From Gordonia jinghuaiqii (GTDB lineage Bacteria > Actinomycetota > Actinomycetes > Mycobacteriales > Mycobacteriaceae), in contig NZ_CP059491.1 of the NCBI RefSeq assembly GCF_014041935.1, positions 4,216,001-4,280,000 on the forward strand: a stretch of DNA of 64,000 nt, read 5' to 3'. Under the pieces are notes generated by a model, which was not told where the DNA came from, ran no database searches, and saw nothing but the letters and a program-made list of their open reading frames with translations. Position numbers and translations under genes: made by a program. Shown one piece after another: positions 1-10,087 of this stretch (the stretch's first letter is position 1; the number at the start of each line of letters is the position of its first letter).

Positions 1-812
1 CGGTCATCACGTTCGGCCGCTGCGGTCACCGCATCAGGGTCGGCATCTTCGGCGAGTCCCTGCGGTGAGGTCGGATCATCGGGGTTGTTCATCCCGGCGC
101 GGGCGCCGCCGGCGAGCAGCATCTTCAGCAGGGCGGCCATTTCCGCCGTCAGCACGGCGGTGAGTTTCGCCGTCCCGTCGGCATGTTGCCGGTTGATCCA
201 CAACGCGCGTTTCCGCTTGCGCCCTGTCTCATCGGCCAGGGTGCCGTCCGGGTCGAGGTACCCCAGCAGACGTGCGCCGAGGGCGGCGATGTCGTCCGGG
301 GTGTGGTCGACGGCGATCTCGGCCATCTGCCGTTCCGCAGCGACTTTCACATCATGGTCGGTCGCCGGCGGGATCTGCTCGAGCACATCGATGACCGCAC
401 GCACATGCCCGGCACCGACCCGGCCGGCGGCGAAGTCTGCAGCCAGACCGGGATACTCCGGCTCCAGAGGTTCGCCGGTGGGACTCGAGTAGGTCGCCGT
501 CGCGGCGCGTTGCCTGTTGCGGCGTCCCGGATCGGTGATCCTCAGGCGGTGGGCCATGAACGCGGTCACGCTTCGGTGGCCGGTCTTGCGGGGCAGGTCA
601 CGTTCGACGCTCTCCACGATCTGCCGGTCGCCCGCGTGGTTCAGTCGCGCGATGGCCCGTTCGGTCCGCACCGCCACATCGACCAGCTGGGCATCGGAGC
701 ATTCCGCCAGGTTCGCCGCTTGCATCTCGTCGAGGAGCCGATCCAGCTCATCCGCCAGGCGCACGGCTTCCGGCAGGGACGCGGCGTCGGCCGACTCCAT
801 ATGCGTGGTCAT
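1..812 (-). CDS. DUF222 (13E12 repeat family) protein, N-terminal part
   Basis: The reading frame runs from an ATG at 812 and leaves the window at position 1 with no stop, so only about 270 N-terminal residues are seen. The sequence has the helical, Arg/Ala/Glu-rich pattern of DUF222 proteins: a stretch reading VRTERAIARLNHAGDRQIVE near residue 50 and GAGHVRAVIDVLEQIP near residue 130. Family members usually end in an HNH nuclease domain, which would lie outside the window. The start is preceded by a G-rich ribosome-binding stretch about 10 bases upstream and by a good promoter at 851-879. These multicopy actinobacterial proteins have no firmly known role; a link to mobile DNA is often proposed. 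Family call from pattern recognition. Confidence 0.8.
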   Translation of the reverse strand, partial: MTTHMESADAASLPEAVRLADELDRLLDEMQAANLAECSDAQLVDVAVRTERAIARLNHAGDRQIVESVERDLPRKTGHRSVTAFMAHRLRITDPGRRNRQRAATATYSSPTGEPLEPEYPGLAADFAAGRVGAGHVRAVIDVLEQIPPATDHDVKVAAERQMAEIAVDHTPDDIAALGARLLGYLDPDGTLADETGRKRKRALWINRQHADGTAKLTAVLTAEMAALLKMLLAGGARAGMNNPDDPTSPQGLAEDADPDAVTAAAERDD

Positions 813-850
813 GACGGTCACCCCCCGGTAGCCGATAGATCGTGCGTTCG

Positions 851-879
851 ATTGTAGACCGGAACCCATTGGCGCGCAA
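851..879 (-). promoter_or_regulatory. Candidate sigma70-type promoter of the DUF222 gene
   Basis: On the minus strand TTGCGC (879-874) is followed after 17 bases by TACAAT (856-851), close to the vegetative consensus and about 40 bases upstream of the ATG at 812. Seen in sequence; activity is inferred. Confidence 0.5.
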
Positions 880-950
880 CCACTGTCGCACCTGGTCGGG
901 TGACGCGAAGTTGTCGGTGGCGCGTGGTAAGGACGACGAGCCGCGACGAG

Positions 951-1988
951 TCAGACCAGCGTCGCGAGCTCCCGGATGGTGTCGGTGTCCCGCGCGGTGA
1001 CCATCAGCATCGTGACGCCCGCGGCCTCCCACTCCTTGATCTGGCTGCGCACCTCGTCGGCGGTTCCGACGAGCATCGTCTCGCGCACCATCTCGTCGGG
1101 GACTGCGGCGACCGCCTCGGCCTTCTTGCCGCTCAAGAACAGGCCGACGATCTCGTCGACCGCGTCGGCGTACCCCATCCGCTTGTACAGCTCGGCGTGG
1201 AAGTTCTTCTCCTTGGCACCCATTCCACCGACGTAGAGCGCCGTCGACGGCCGGTACCGGCCGATGGCCGAGCCGACGTCGTCGGTGATCACCACCTGCA
1301 CCGTCGCGGCCACCTCGAAGTCCTCTCGCCGACGCCGCGCCCCCGGACGCGCGAATCCCTCGTCGAGCCAGGAGTTGTACTGGTCGGCGAGCCCGAGGCT
1401 GAAGAAGATCGCGAGCCACCCGTCGGCGATCTCGGCGGTCTGCGCAACGTTCTTCGGCCCCTCCGCGCCCAACCAGATCGGGACATCGGCACGCAGGGGA
1501 TGCGTGATCGGCTTGAGCGGTTTGCCGAGTCCGGTGGCGCCCGGCGCGTCGGCCGGATACGGCAGCGGATAGTGCGGTCCCGCGTTCGTCACCTTGTCGG
1601 CGCGGGCGAGGACATCCCGGACCACCCGCACGTATTCGCGGGTGCGCGCCAACGGTTTCCCGAACGGCTCGCCGTACCAGCCCTCCACCACCTGCGGCCC
1701 CGACACCCCGAGGCCGACGATGTGGCGGCCCCCGGAGAGGTGGTCGAGGGTCAGCGCGTGCATGGCCAGCGAGGTCGGCGGGCGCGCCGACAACTGCGCC
1801 ACCGCGGTGCCGAGGCGGATACGCGACGTCGCCGCGCCCCACCAGGCCAGTGGTGTGTACGCGTCCGATCCCCACGATTCCGCGGTGAACACCGCGTCGA
1901 ACCCGCATTCCTCCGCGGCGCCGATCAGCGCCGGCGCGTTCGGGATCGGATCGGCGCCCCAGTACCCGAGCTGCAGACCGAGCTTCAC
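951..1988 (-). CDS. LLM-class F420-dependent oxidoreductase (Rv3520c-like)
   Basis: A 345-residue bacterial-luciferase-fold protein. The start is read as the GTG at 1988, giving VKLGLQLGYWG, because an AGGGGAG ribosome-binding site lies just upstream; an ATG 12 codons earlier has no such site. Typical LLM features are the N-terminal GLQLGYWG strand, LDHLSGGRHIVGLGVSGPQV near residue 95 and a C-terminal VGTADEVRSQI segment. Such enzymes use reduced F420 to reduce or oxidise substrates. The gene is divergent from the OB-fold/ltp4/ltp3 operon across a perfect KstR box, the same arrangement as Rv3520c-Rv3523, so a role in sterol side-chain catabolism is inferred. The substrate is unknown. Confidence 0.85.
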   Translation of the reverse strand: MKLGLQLGYWGADPIPNAPALIGAAEECGFDAVFTAESWGSDAYTPLAWWGAATSRIRLGTAVAQLSARPPTSLAMHALTLDHLSGGRHIVGLGVSGPQVVEGWYGEPFGKPLARTREYVRVVRDVLARADKVTNAGPHYPLPYPADAPGATGLGKPLKPITHPLRADVPIWLGAEGPKNVAQTAEIADGWLAIFFSLGLADQYNSWLDEGFARPGARRRREDFEVAATVQVVITDDVGSAIGRYRPSTALYVGGMGAKEKNFHAELYKRMGYADAVDEIVGLFLSGKKAEAVAAVPDEMVRETMLVGTADEVRSQIKEWEAAGVTMLMVTARDTDTIRELATLV

Positions 1989-2052
1989 TCCCACTCCCCT
2001 TCTCGCCACGCCGCGCGTTCCCACGGCCTGACATGCATCTTGTGCCCAATAC

Positions 2053-2066
2053 TAGAACGTGTTCTA
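2053..2066. promoter_or_regulatory. KstR operator, perfect palindrome
   Basis: TAGAACGTGTTCTA matches the KstR consensus TnnAACnnGTTnnA exactly and is fully palindromic. It lies between divergent starts at 1988 and 2082, so one repressor dimer pair could control both directions. Confidence 0.88.
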
Positions 2067-2081
2067 CTCGGAGTCGTGAGC

Positions 2082-3119
2082 ATGAGCGTAGCTTCTCCGG
2101 GTGCCCGGCCAACGAGTCCTGTCGCCGAGGTGCCCCAACCGGAATCCCCCATCCTGACCGCTCCGTTGACCAACTCCTTCGCCTACACCCGCTCGTTGGG
2201 CCCGGTCCTGAGCCAGTTCGCTCTCGCCCTGCGTGACGGCCGGATCATCGGGTCCAAGGGCAGCGACGGCAAGGTCTCGGTTCCACCGGTCGAATTCGAT
2301 CCGGTCACCGGCCGGCAGTCGACCGAGTTCGTGGAGGTCTCGACCGTCGGCACCGTGACCACGTGGACGTGGCATCCCGAGCCGGTCGAAGGTCAGCCGC
2401 TGGACAAGCCGTTCGCCTGGGCCCTGATCAAGCTCGACGGCGCAGACACCGCACTGCTGCATGCGGTTTCGGTGGAATCGGCCGCCGAGATGTCGACCGG
2501 CATGCGGGTGCACGCGGTCTTCGGCGCGGCGCGGATCGGCCGCATCGACGACATCATCCACTTCGCACCGGGCGAGAGCCCGGAGAGCGCGCCGGACAAC
2601 ACCGCGGACGCGCCGAAGGGAGCCGAGACCGGTCTCGTCGTGATCCCCACGCCGGTCACCACACAGATCACCCACTCGGCCAACGAAGAAGAATCGGTCT
2701 ACCTCGAAGGTCTGAAGGCGGGCAAGCTGATCGGCACCCGGATCGGTTCGGGAGTCGACGCCGGACGCGTGTACTTCCCGCCCCGCGGCGTGAGCCCGGC
2801 CGACGGATCGCCTGCCTCCGAACGCGTCGAACTGCCGCACACCGGCATCGTCACGACCTTCTGCATCGTCAACGTGCCGTTCCAGGGGCAACGGATCAAG
2901 CCGCCGTACGTGGCCGCCTATGTGCTGCTCGACGGTGCCGACATCCCGTTCCTGCACCTGATCCTGGACTGTGAGGCCTCCGACGTCCGAATGGGCATGC
3001 GCGTCAAGGCCGTCTGGCTTCCCGAAGACGAGTGGGAACACTCGATCGGCAACATCAGCCACTTCGCGCCCACCGGGGAACCCGACGCCGAGTACGAGAC
3101 CTACCGTGACCATCTCTGA
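2082..3119 (+). CDS. Tandem OB-fold (DUF35-type) acyl-CoA-associated protein, Rv3521-like
   Basis: 345 residues with two similar halves. Each contains a strand pattern ending in a [F/Y]xxA..LLDGAD..[F/L]LH element (LIKLDGADTALLH near residue 115, YVLLDGADIPFLH near 285) followed by a G-M-R-V strand and an S/D-x-I-x-HFAP tail. This is the C-terminal OB-fold of DUF35 proteins, which pair with thiolase-like enzymes (as ChsH2 does with Ltp2). I see no Cys4 zinc rubredoxin motif. ATG 2082 is preferred over GTG 2076 because GGAG sits 8 bases before it. The gene is followed by the two thiolase-like ltp genes, so it is probably their partner or scaffold in a steroid-CoA aldolase. Exact role inferred. 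Confidence 0.75.
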   Translation: MSVASPGARPTSPVAEVPQPESPILTAPLTNSFAYTRSLGPVLSQFALALRDGRIIGSKGSDGKVSVPPVEFDPVTGRQSTEFVEVSTVGTVTTWTWHPEPVEGQPLDKPFAWALIKLDGADTALLHAVSVESAAEMSTGMRVHAVFGAARIGRIDDIIHFAPGESPESAPDNTADAPKGAETGLVVIPTPVTTQITHSANEEESVYLEGLKAGKLIGTRIGSGVDAGRVYFPPRGVSPADGSPASERVELPHTGIVTTFCIVNVPFQGQRIKPPYVAAYVLLDGADIPFLHLILDCEASDVRMGMRVKAVWLPEDEWEHSIGNISHFAPTGEPDAEYETYRDHL

Positions 3120-3152
3120 CGACGGATCACCTGTGATGAAGGACCACCTCTG

Positions 3153-4217
3153 ATGACACTGCCCCCGATCGCGATCATCGGCTTCGCGCACAGCCCCAAC
3201 ATCGCCGGCACGCACGGCACCACCAACGGTGTCGAGATGCTGATCCCCTGCTTCGACAAGCTCTACGCCGAACTCGGCATCGCTCGCACCGACATCGAGT
3301 TCTGGTGCAGCGGGTCGTCGGATTACCTTGCCGGGCGGGCATTCTCGTTCATCTCCGCGATCGACTCGATCGGTGCGATGCCGCCGATCAACGAGTCCCA
3401 TGTGGAGATGGACGGTGCGTGGGCGCTCTACGAGGCCTGGGTGAAGATCGCCACCGGCGAGGTCGACCTGGCTCTCGCCTACGGCTTCGGCAAGGCCACC
3501 GCCGGGAACACCGATCAGACCCTGGCACTGCAGACCGACCCGTACACCGTCGCACCGCTGCACCCCGACGCACGCTCGCTCGGCGCCCTGCAGGCTCGCG
3601 CCGGCATCGACGCCGGGAAGTGGACCGAGGAGGATATGGCCGTCATCGGCGCCCGGACCTTCGGCGGGTCCGCGGAGGACCTCCTCGCCGGTGACTACGT
3701 CGCGAACCCGTTGCGGCGCCACGATATCGCGCCCTACACCGACGCCGCGGCCGCGGTCATCATCGCCAGCGAGCGCAAAGCCCGTGAGCTGGTGGCCAAC
3801 CCGGCGTTCGTCACCGGCTGGGATCATCGGATCGACACCCCGAACTTCGGTGCCCGCGATCTCACCGTCTCACCGTCGACGAAACTCGCAGGCGACACCG
3901 CGTTCGGCGACCGCAGCCGCGCGGTGGACGTGGCCGAGATCAACGCCTCCTACTCGCACCAGGAGATCATCGTCCGCAACGCCCTCGGGCTCCCGGACTC
4001 GGTGCGCATCAATCCGTCCGGCGGTTCGCTGGCGGGCAACTCGCTGTTCTCCGCGGGGTTGCAGCGCATCGGCTACGCAGCGCACGAGATCCTCACCGGC
4101 AACGCCGGCACCGCCGTCGCGCATGCGTCCAGCGGTCCGCTGCTGCAACAGAACATGGTGGTCACCCTGGCTGACCGCAACAGCACGGCATCGACGAACA
4201 CTGGGGGCGAGCACTGA
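3153..4217 (+). CDS. ltp4: Thiolase-like lipid-transfer/aldol-lyase protein Ltp4
   Basis: 354 residues of thiolase fold (IAIIGFAHSP start; EINASYSHQEII and SGGSLAGNSLFSAG late). The usual thiolase nucleophilic Cys and the terminal GHPxGxSG loop are absent or altered, as in sterol carrier protein-type aldolases. Ltp3 and Ltp4 of Rhodococcus are reported to be needed for degrading C24-branched sterol side chains, where a retro-aldol cleavage is proposed. A GAAGGA site lies 10 bases upstream. The stop overlaps the next start by one base (TGATG), which suggests translational coupling. Identified by family and by position between the OB-fold gene and ltp3, matching Rv3522. The protein is slightly short for the family. 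Confidence 0.75.
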   Translation: MTLPPIAIIGFAHSPNIAGTHGTTNGVEMLIPCFDKLYAELGIARTDIEFWCSGSSDYLAGRAFSFISAIDSIGAMPPINESHVEMDGAWALYEAWVKIATGEVDLALAYGFGKATAGNTDQTLALQTDPYTVAPLHPDARSLGALQARAGIDAGKWTEEDMAVIGARTFGGSAEDLLAGDYVANPLRRHDIAPYTDAAAAVIIASERKARELVANPAFVTGWDHRIDTPNFGARDLTVSPSTKLAGDTAFGDRSRAVDVAEINASYSHQEIIVRNALGLPDSVRINPSGGSLAGNSLFSAGLQRIGYAAHEILTGNAGTAVAHASSGPLLQQNMVVTLADRNSTASTNTGGEH

Positions 4218-5395
4218 TGGCACACAAGAACCGCGCGGCCGTTCTCGGCACCGGACAGACACGCTATGTGGCCAAGCGGTCCGACGTCACCATGGCCGGG
4301 ATGGTCCGCGAGGCCATCGACGCCGCACTGGCCGACTCCAAGACCTCCCTCGACGACATCGACGCGATCGTCATCGGCAAGGCACCCGATCTGTTCGAGG
4401 GCTCGATGATGCCCGAACTCGCGATGGCCGAGGCCATCGGCGCGGTCGGCAAACGACTCATCCGCGTCCACACGGCCGGCTCGGTCGGCGGTTCGACCGC
4501 CAACGTCGCGGCGTCGCTGGTCTTCGCCGGTGTGCACCGGCGCGTGCTCGCGGTCGCCTGGGAGAAGCAGTCGGAATCCAATGCCATGTGGGCCCTGTCG
4601 ATTCCGGTCCCCTTCACCAAGCCGGTCGGTGCCGGCGCGGGCGGCTTCTTCGCCCCGCATGTGCGCTCCTACATCCGCCAGTCGGGTGCGCCCGAACACA
4701 TCGGCGCGATGGTCGCGGCCAAGGACCGGCGCAACGGCGCACTGAATCCGCTGGCGCACCTGCATCAGCCGGATCAGACCACGGAGAAGGTCATGAGCTC
4801 GCAGATGCTCTGGGACCCGATCCGCTACGACGAGACCTGCCCGTCCTCCGATGGTGCATGTGCGGTCGTCATCGGCGACGAGCAGGCCGCCGACGACGCC
4901 GTCGCCGCGGGCGATCCGGTGGCCTGGATCCACGCCACCGCGATGCGCACCGAACCGCTGTCCTACGCACACCGCAACGTGGTGAGCCCGCAGGCCGGGC
5001 GCGATGCGGCCGCGGCACTGTGGAAGGCCGGCGGTATCAGCAATCCGCTCGAGGAGATCGACGCCGCCGAGATCTATGTTCCGTTCTCCTGGTTCGAGCC
5101 GATGTGGCTGGAGAACCTCGGTTTCGTCGCCGAGGGCGAGGGCTGGAAGCTCACCGAGTCGGGTGACACCGAGATCGGTGGCCGTATTCCGCTGAACGCC
5201 TCGGGCGGCGTGCTGTCGTCGAACCCCATCGGCGCGTCGGGCATGATCCGCTTCGCCGAGGCCGCGATCCAGGTCATGGGAAAGGCGGGCGACCACCAGG
5301 TTCCGGACGCACGCAAGGCGCTGGGCCATGCGTACGGCGGTGGCTCGCAGTACTTCTCGATGTGGCTCGTCGGGGCGGACAAGCCCCTGCACTGA
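4217..5395 (+). CDS. ltp3: Thiolase-like lipid-transfer/aldol-lyase protein Ltp3
   Basis: 392 residues of non-decarboxylating thiolase fold: GTGQTRY at the N-terminus, VHTAGSVGGSTANVAASLV near residue 90, CPSSDGACAVVIGDE near 215, and NASGGVLSSNPIGASGMIR near 335 in place of the thiolase GHPxGxxG loop. It is translationally coupled to ltp4 and matches Rv3523 in order. The pair probably forms a heteromeric aldolase acting on C24-branched sterol-CoA intermediates, downstream of the KstR box at 2053. Family assignment is firm; the reaction is known only from homologues. Confidence 0.78.
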   Translation: MAHKNRAAVLGTGQTRYVAKRSDVTMAGMVREAIDAALADSKTSLDDIDAIVIGKAPDLFEGSMMPELAMAEAIGAVGKRLIRVHTAGSVGGSTANVAASLVFAGVHRRVLAVAWEKQSESNAMWALSIPVPFTKPVGAGAGGFFAPHVRSYIRQSGAPEHIGAMVAAKDRRNGALNPLAHLHQPDQTTEKVMSSQMLWDPIRYDETCPSSDGACAVVIGDEQAADDAVAAGDPVAWIHATAMRTEPLSYAHRNVVSPQAGRDAAAALWKAGGISNPLEEIDAAEIYVPFSWFEPMWLENLGFVAEGEGWKLTESGDTEIGGRIPLNASGGVLSSNPIGASGMIRFAEAAIQVMGKAGDHQVPDARKALGHAYGGGSQYFSMWLVGADKPLH

Positions 5396-5420
5396 TCGCA
5401 GGACTCATGCCGCAGGACTC

Positions 5421-5457
5421 ATGGCAACGATGCGCGTTGGGGGCGCATCGTTGCCAT
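5421..5457. terminator. Bidirectional hairpin between ltp3 and the AhpD-like gene
   Basis: A perfect 15-bp stem (ATGGCAACGATGCGC and its complement) with a 7-base loop lies between two convergent genes. There is no strong T-tract. Confidence 0.7.
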
Positions 5458-5479
5458 GAACTGCGTGTTGGGCCGGCAG

Positions 5480-6028
5480 CTATGAACTGCGCTCGGGGAG
5501 TGCGCAGGCGAGGCCGTCGGACATACCGGTCGGACGCACGCCCAGCGACTGGTTGAGCCGTGCGCGTTGGTTCTCCCAGGCGATGGTCATCGCGAGTTCG
5601 ACGATCTGTGCCGGCGAGAAGTGTTCGGACAGTCGACGACGCAGGTCGGCGAGGTCGTCGGCTACGGCCGGCGTCAGGGTCATGGCCTCCGCGTAGGCGA
5701 TCACGAGTTTCTCGACCTCGGTGTAGACGGTCGAATCCCGATAGCGCGGCAGGTCCCGCACTTGCTGCTCACCGATACCCGCGCCCGACGCCAGTGCCGA
5801 CCCGATGTCGAGGCAGAACTCGCAGCTGACCAGACCCGCGGTCTTGAGCTCGGCGAGCTCCTTGAGCTTCGGGTCCATCCTGTTCGACAGCAGCAGCGCC
5901 GACTCCATGCCGACGGTGGCGCCGGCGAGTAGCGGCCGGCGCACGAAGTGGCCGACGAGGTCGCCGCGATGACGACGCGCACGACCCATGGCCCGTACAT
6001 AGTTCCGAATCCGGTGGAGTGATCTCAT
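5480..6028 (-). CDS. Carboxymuconolactone decarboxylase / AhpD-family protein
   Basis: 182 residues, all helical, with the CxxC motif of AhpD-like proteins (LVSCEFCLDIGSA near residue 70) and the family segment EKLVIAYAEAMTLTPAVADD. The His that normally follows the second Cys of AhpD by four residues is not evident. The start at 6028 has a GGAAGGA site about 7 bases upstream; the longer upstream frame is non-coding in character. A thiol-based redox or peroxide-defence role is plausible but unproven. It lies convergent to ltp3, downstream of the NTF2-like/cyp125 pair and on the same strand, with a 150-base gap that suggests its own promoter. Confidence 0.8.
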   Translation of the reverse strand: MRSLHRIRNYVRAMGRARRHRGDLVGHFVRRPLLAGATVGMESALLLSNRMDPKLKELAELKTAGLVSCEFCLDIGSALASGAGIGEQQVRDLPRYRDSTVYTEVEKLVIAYAEAMTLTPAVADDLADLRRRLSEHFSPAQIVELAMTIAWENQRARLNQSLGVRPTGMSDGLACALPERSS

Positions 6029-6179
6029 CGTCGTCCTTCCCTCAGCGCCCGCGTGCTGGGACGCCACGCCGGCAGGTACTGACCAGGGTCCCCGCCCGCG
6101 GAACTCGTCGCAACGAAAACCGCGGGCGGAACAGATGTGGTGAACATCTGTCCCGCCCGCGGCGGTATTCGTCGACGAC

Positions 6180-6629
6180 TCAGGCCGTGCGCACCGACTG
6201 GATCGTCTTCTCCACTTCCCAGAAGGCGCGCAGCGCCGACAACTTGCCGTCGGCATCGGCGCGATAGGTGAACACTCCCCTGGCCTCGGAGACGTGTCCG
6301 GCGATGTGCGTGACGATGGACCCGATGTAGGCCACCTCGTTGCCGCAGATGATCTCCTCGTCGAAGCGGAACTCGATGCTCTCGGTGGCCGCGATGGACT
6401 TGTCCCAGAACTCCGAGATCTGCTCGTGCCCATGGAATCCGACACCCTCGGGGTCGAACATCGACGGACCGACCGGGTCTTCGACCGTGGCGTCGGCGGC
6501 GAAGTTGTCGACCCAGGCCTGCTTGTCTCGCGATTCGACGAACTCCCGCGAACGCCGGCCGGCGACGACCGCGGGATGGTTCTCCCGGTCGATGCCGAGA
6601 TAGGCCGGTGAACCGTCGGTCGACGTCAC
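6180..6629 (-). CDS. NTF2-like (SnoaL/ketosteroid-isomerase-type) protein
   Basis: 149 residues with the NTF2-like cone-fold pattern: N-terminal helix SREFVESRDKQAWVDNFAADATVEDPVG, then GHEQISEFWDKSIA, and C-terminal strands ending ALRAFWEVEKT. The start codon overlaps the stop of cyp125 (ATGA at 6626-6629), so the two are one operon. Members of this fold next to sterol P450s may isomerise delta-5/delta-4 ketosteroids or bind a steroid. The presence of a catalytic Asp pair cannot be confirmed by eye. Controlled with cyp125 from the KstR-boxed promoter region. Confidence 0.75.
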   Translation of the reverse strand: MTSTDGSPAYLGIDRENHPAVVAGRRSREFVESRDKQAWVDNFAADATVEDPVGPSMFDPEGVGFHGHEQISEFWDKSIAATESIEFRFDEEIICGNEVAYIGSIVTHIAGHVSEARGVFTYRADADGKLSALRAFWEVEKTIQSVRTA

Positions 6630-7945
6630 TTCGTGCCGTAGTCGACGCGAAGTTCCTTCATCCCGTTGATCCAGCCGTGACGCAACCGGCGCGGTGCGTC
6701 GAGCTTGGTGATGTCGGGGACGAGGTCGGCGAGCGCATTGAACATCAGGTTGATCTCCATGCGCGCGAGGTTGGCGCCGACACAGAAGTGCGCACCGTTG
6801 CCGCCGAAACCGACGTGCGGGTTGGGATCACGCAGGATGTTGAACGAGAACGGATCGTCGAAGACGTCCTCGTCGTAGTTCGCGGAGCCGTAGAACATGC
6901 CGACACGCTCGCCCTTGGCGATGTCTTTGCCGCCGATCTGGGTGTCCCGCTTGGCAGTTCGCTGGAAGCAGTTGACCGGGGTGGCCCAGCGGACGATCTC
7001 GTCGACGGCGGTGGCCGGGCGCTCCTTCTTGAACAGCTCCCACTGGTCTGGGTTGTCCAGGAACGCATTCATGCCGTGGCTGATGGCGTTACGCGTGGTC
7101 TCGTTGCCGGCCACGGTCAGCAGGATGAAGAAGAAGCCGAACTCCGTCTCGTCGAGCGACTGCCCGTCGAGGTCGGCGTTGACCAGGGTGGTGACGATGT
7201 CCTCGCCCGGGTTCTTACGCTTCTCCTCGGCCATCGTGTAGCCGTATCCGAGGATCTCGGCGTTGGCCTGCTGCGGATCGGTCGTGTAGTCCGGGTCGTC
7301 GGCGTTCATCATCGAATTCGACCAGTCGAACAGCTTCTCGCGGTCTTCCTCGGGAACACCGAGGAGATCGGCGATCGCCAGCAGCGGCAGGTCGACGGCG
7401 ATGTCCTTGACGAAGTCGCCGCTGCCCTTCTCCGCTGCGCGCGTGACGATCTCGCGAGCGGCGTCATCGAGCTTCTCCTCGAGTGAATGCACCGCGCGGG
7501 GGGTGAACAGCTTGGAGACCAGCTTGCGAAGACGGGTGTGCTCCGGCGGATCGTGATTGATCAGCAGTGCCTTGGTGATCTCGATCTGCTCAGCGGTCAT
7601 CTCGTCGTCGAACCGCATGATGACGCCGTTGGCGTTGGTTTCCCAGTCATCGTTGTTCTTCGAGATCTCGCGGACGTGGGCGTGCTTGGAGATCACCCAG
7701 TACCCGCCGTCGTGGAAACCACCACCCTTGCCGGGAGCCTGGGCATTCCACCAGACCGGCGCTGTCTTGCGCAGTTGCGCGAACTCCGCCACGGGAATTC
7801 CCTGCTCGAGCAGATCGGGGTTGGTGAAATCCCAACCCTCCTGCTCCATGAACGGACACTTCTCGACGACGTCGGAAGCGCTCGTCTGCGCAGAATTCGC
7901 CGTGGCCGGCTCGCTGCCGATCGGGGCGCTCTGGGCCTGGGTCAC
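6626..7945 (-). CDS. cyp125: Steroid C26(27)-monooxygenase, cytochrome P450 CYP125 family
   Basis: 439 residues. The N-terminal GWDFTNPDLLEQ, PVWWNAQAPGKGGGFHDGGYW and NHDPPEHTRLRKL segments closely resemble M. tuberculosis CYP125A1. The I-helix has AGNETT (about residue 272), the K-helix EIVRW supplies ExxR, and the haem loop FGGNGAHFCVG places the Cys ligand near residue 388. CYP125 hydroxylates and oxidises the terminal side-chain carbon of cholesterol/cholestenone, starting side-chain degradation. The GTG start at 7945 follows AGAGGTGG. The gene diverges from fadA5 as in Rv3545c/Rv3546, with a KstR box 23 bases upstream. Confidence 0.9.
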   Translation of the reverse strand: MTQAQSAPIGSEPATANSAQTSASDVVEKCPFMEQEGWDFTNPDLLEQGIPVAEFAQLRKTAPVWWNAQAPGKGGGFHDGGYWVISKHAHVREISKNNDDWETNANGVIMRFDDEMTAEQIEITKALLINHDPPEHTRLRKLVSKLFTPRAVHSLEEKLDDAAREIVTRAAEKGSGDFVKDIAVDLPLLAIADLLGVPEEDREKLFDWSNSMMNADDPDYTTDPQQANAEILGYGYTMAEEKRKNPGEDIVTTLVNADLDGQSLDETEFGFFFILLTVAGNETTRNAISHGMNAFLDNPDQWELFKKERPATAVDEIVRWATPVNCFQRTAKRDTQIGGKDIAKGERVGMFYGSANYDEDVFDDPFSFNILRDPNPHVGFGGNGAHFCVGANLARMEINLMFNALADLVPDITKLDAPRRLRHGWINGMKELRVDYGTK

Positions 7946-7967
7946 GTCACACCACCTCTGTGAGATT

Positions 7968-7981
7968 TAGAACCTGTTTCA
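7968..7981. promoter_or_regulatory. KstR box (cyp125-proximal)
   Basis: TAGAACCTGTTTCA fits TnnAACnnGTTnnA at all fixed positions; the outer arms are less symmetric than in the other boxes. It lies 23 bases upstream of the cyp125 start. Confidence 0.75.
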
Positions 7982-8023
7982 ATCACATTCAAGCACACTG
8001 TGACGCGTACGACACCCTCAGAC

Positions 8024-8037
8024 GAGAACTTGTTCTA
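8024..8037. promoter_or_regulatory. KstR box (middle)
   Basis: GAGAACTTGTTCTA has one mismatch (first base G) to TnnAACnnGTTnnA. Confidence 0.65.
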
Positions 8038-8146
8038 GTTTTGGCGTCTCCGGTGCCGCTCACCTGCGTATTGGTCGTTCCGCAATGTCATATTCGCCAT
8101 CCCGCAGGTGCGCAACCGACACCGCGACACCCGGCTCAGGCGGTGA

Positions 8147-9954
<1,808 letters not shown>

Positions 9955-9996
9955 GACGGCCGCTCCGCCGGTTCGGAGTGTTCGACATCAATCTCG

Positions 9997-10052
9997 CATC
10001 CTCCTGAGCGGGTTCCGAGGGCATATTGCCCTTTGTCTCCCTCAGGAGGATG
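9997..10052. terminator. Inverted repeat between ddn and the TetR gene
   Basis: CATCCTCCTGAG (9997-10008) is complementary to CTCAGGAGGATG (10041-10052), and the loop holds a second small palindrome, AGGGCATATTGCCCT (10019-10033). It lies between convergent genes, so a bidirectional terminator is likely. Confidence 0.5.
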
Positions 10053-10087
10053 AGTTGTTTCCTGAGGAGAGCCCGCTCACGCCCGGA

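Noticed and set aside
748..2112. A long minus-strand frame across the DUF222 gene start and the LLM gene
   Set aside because: Arg/Gly-rich shadow in another frame of the LLM oxidoreductase.
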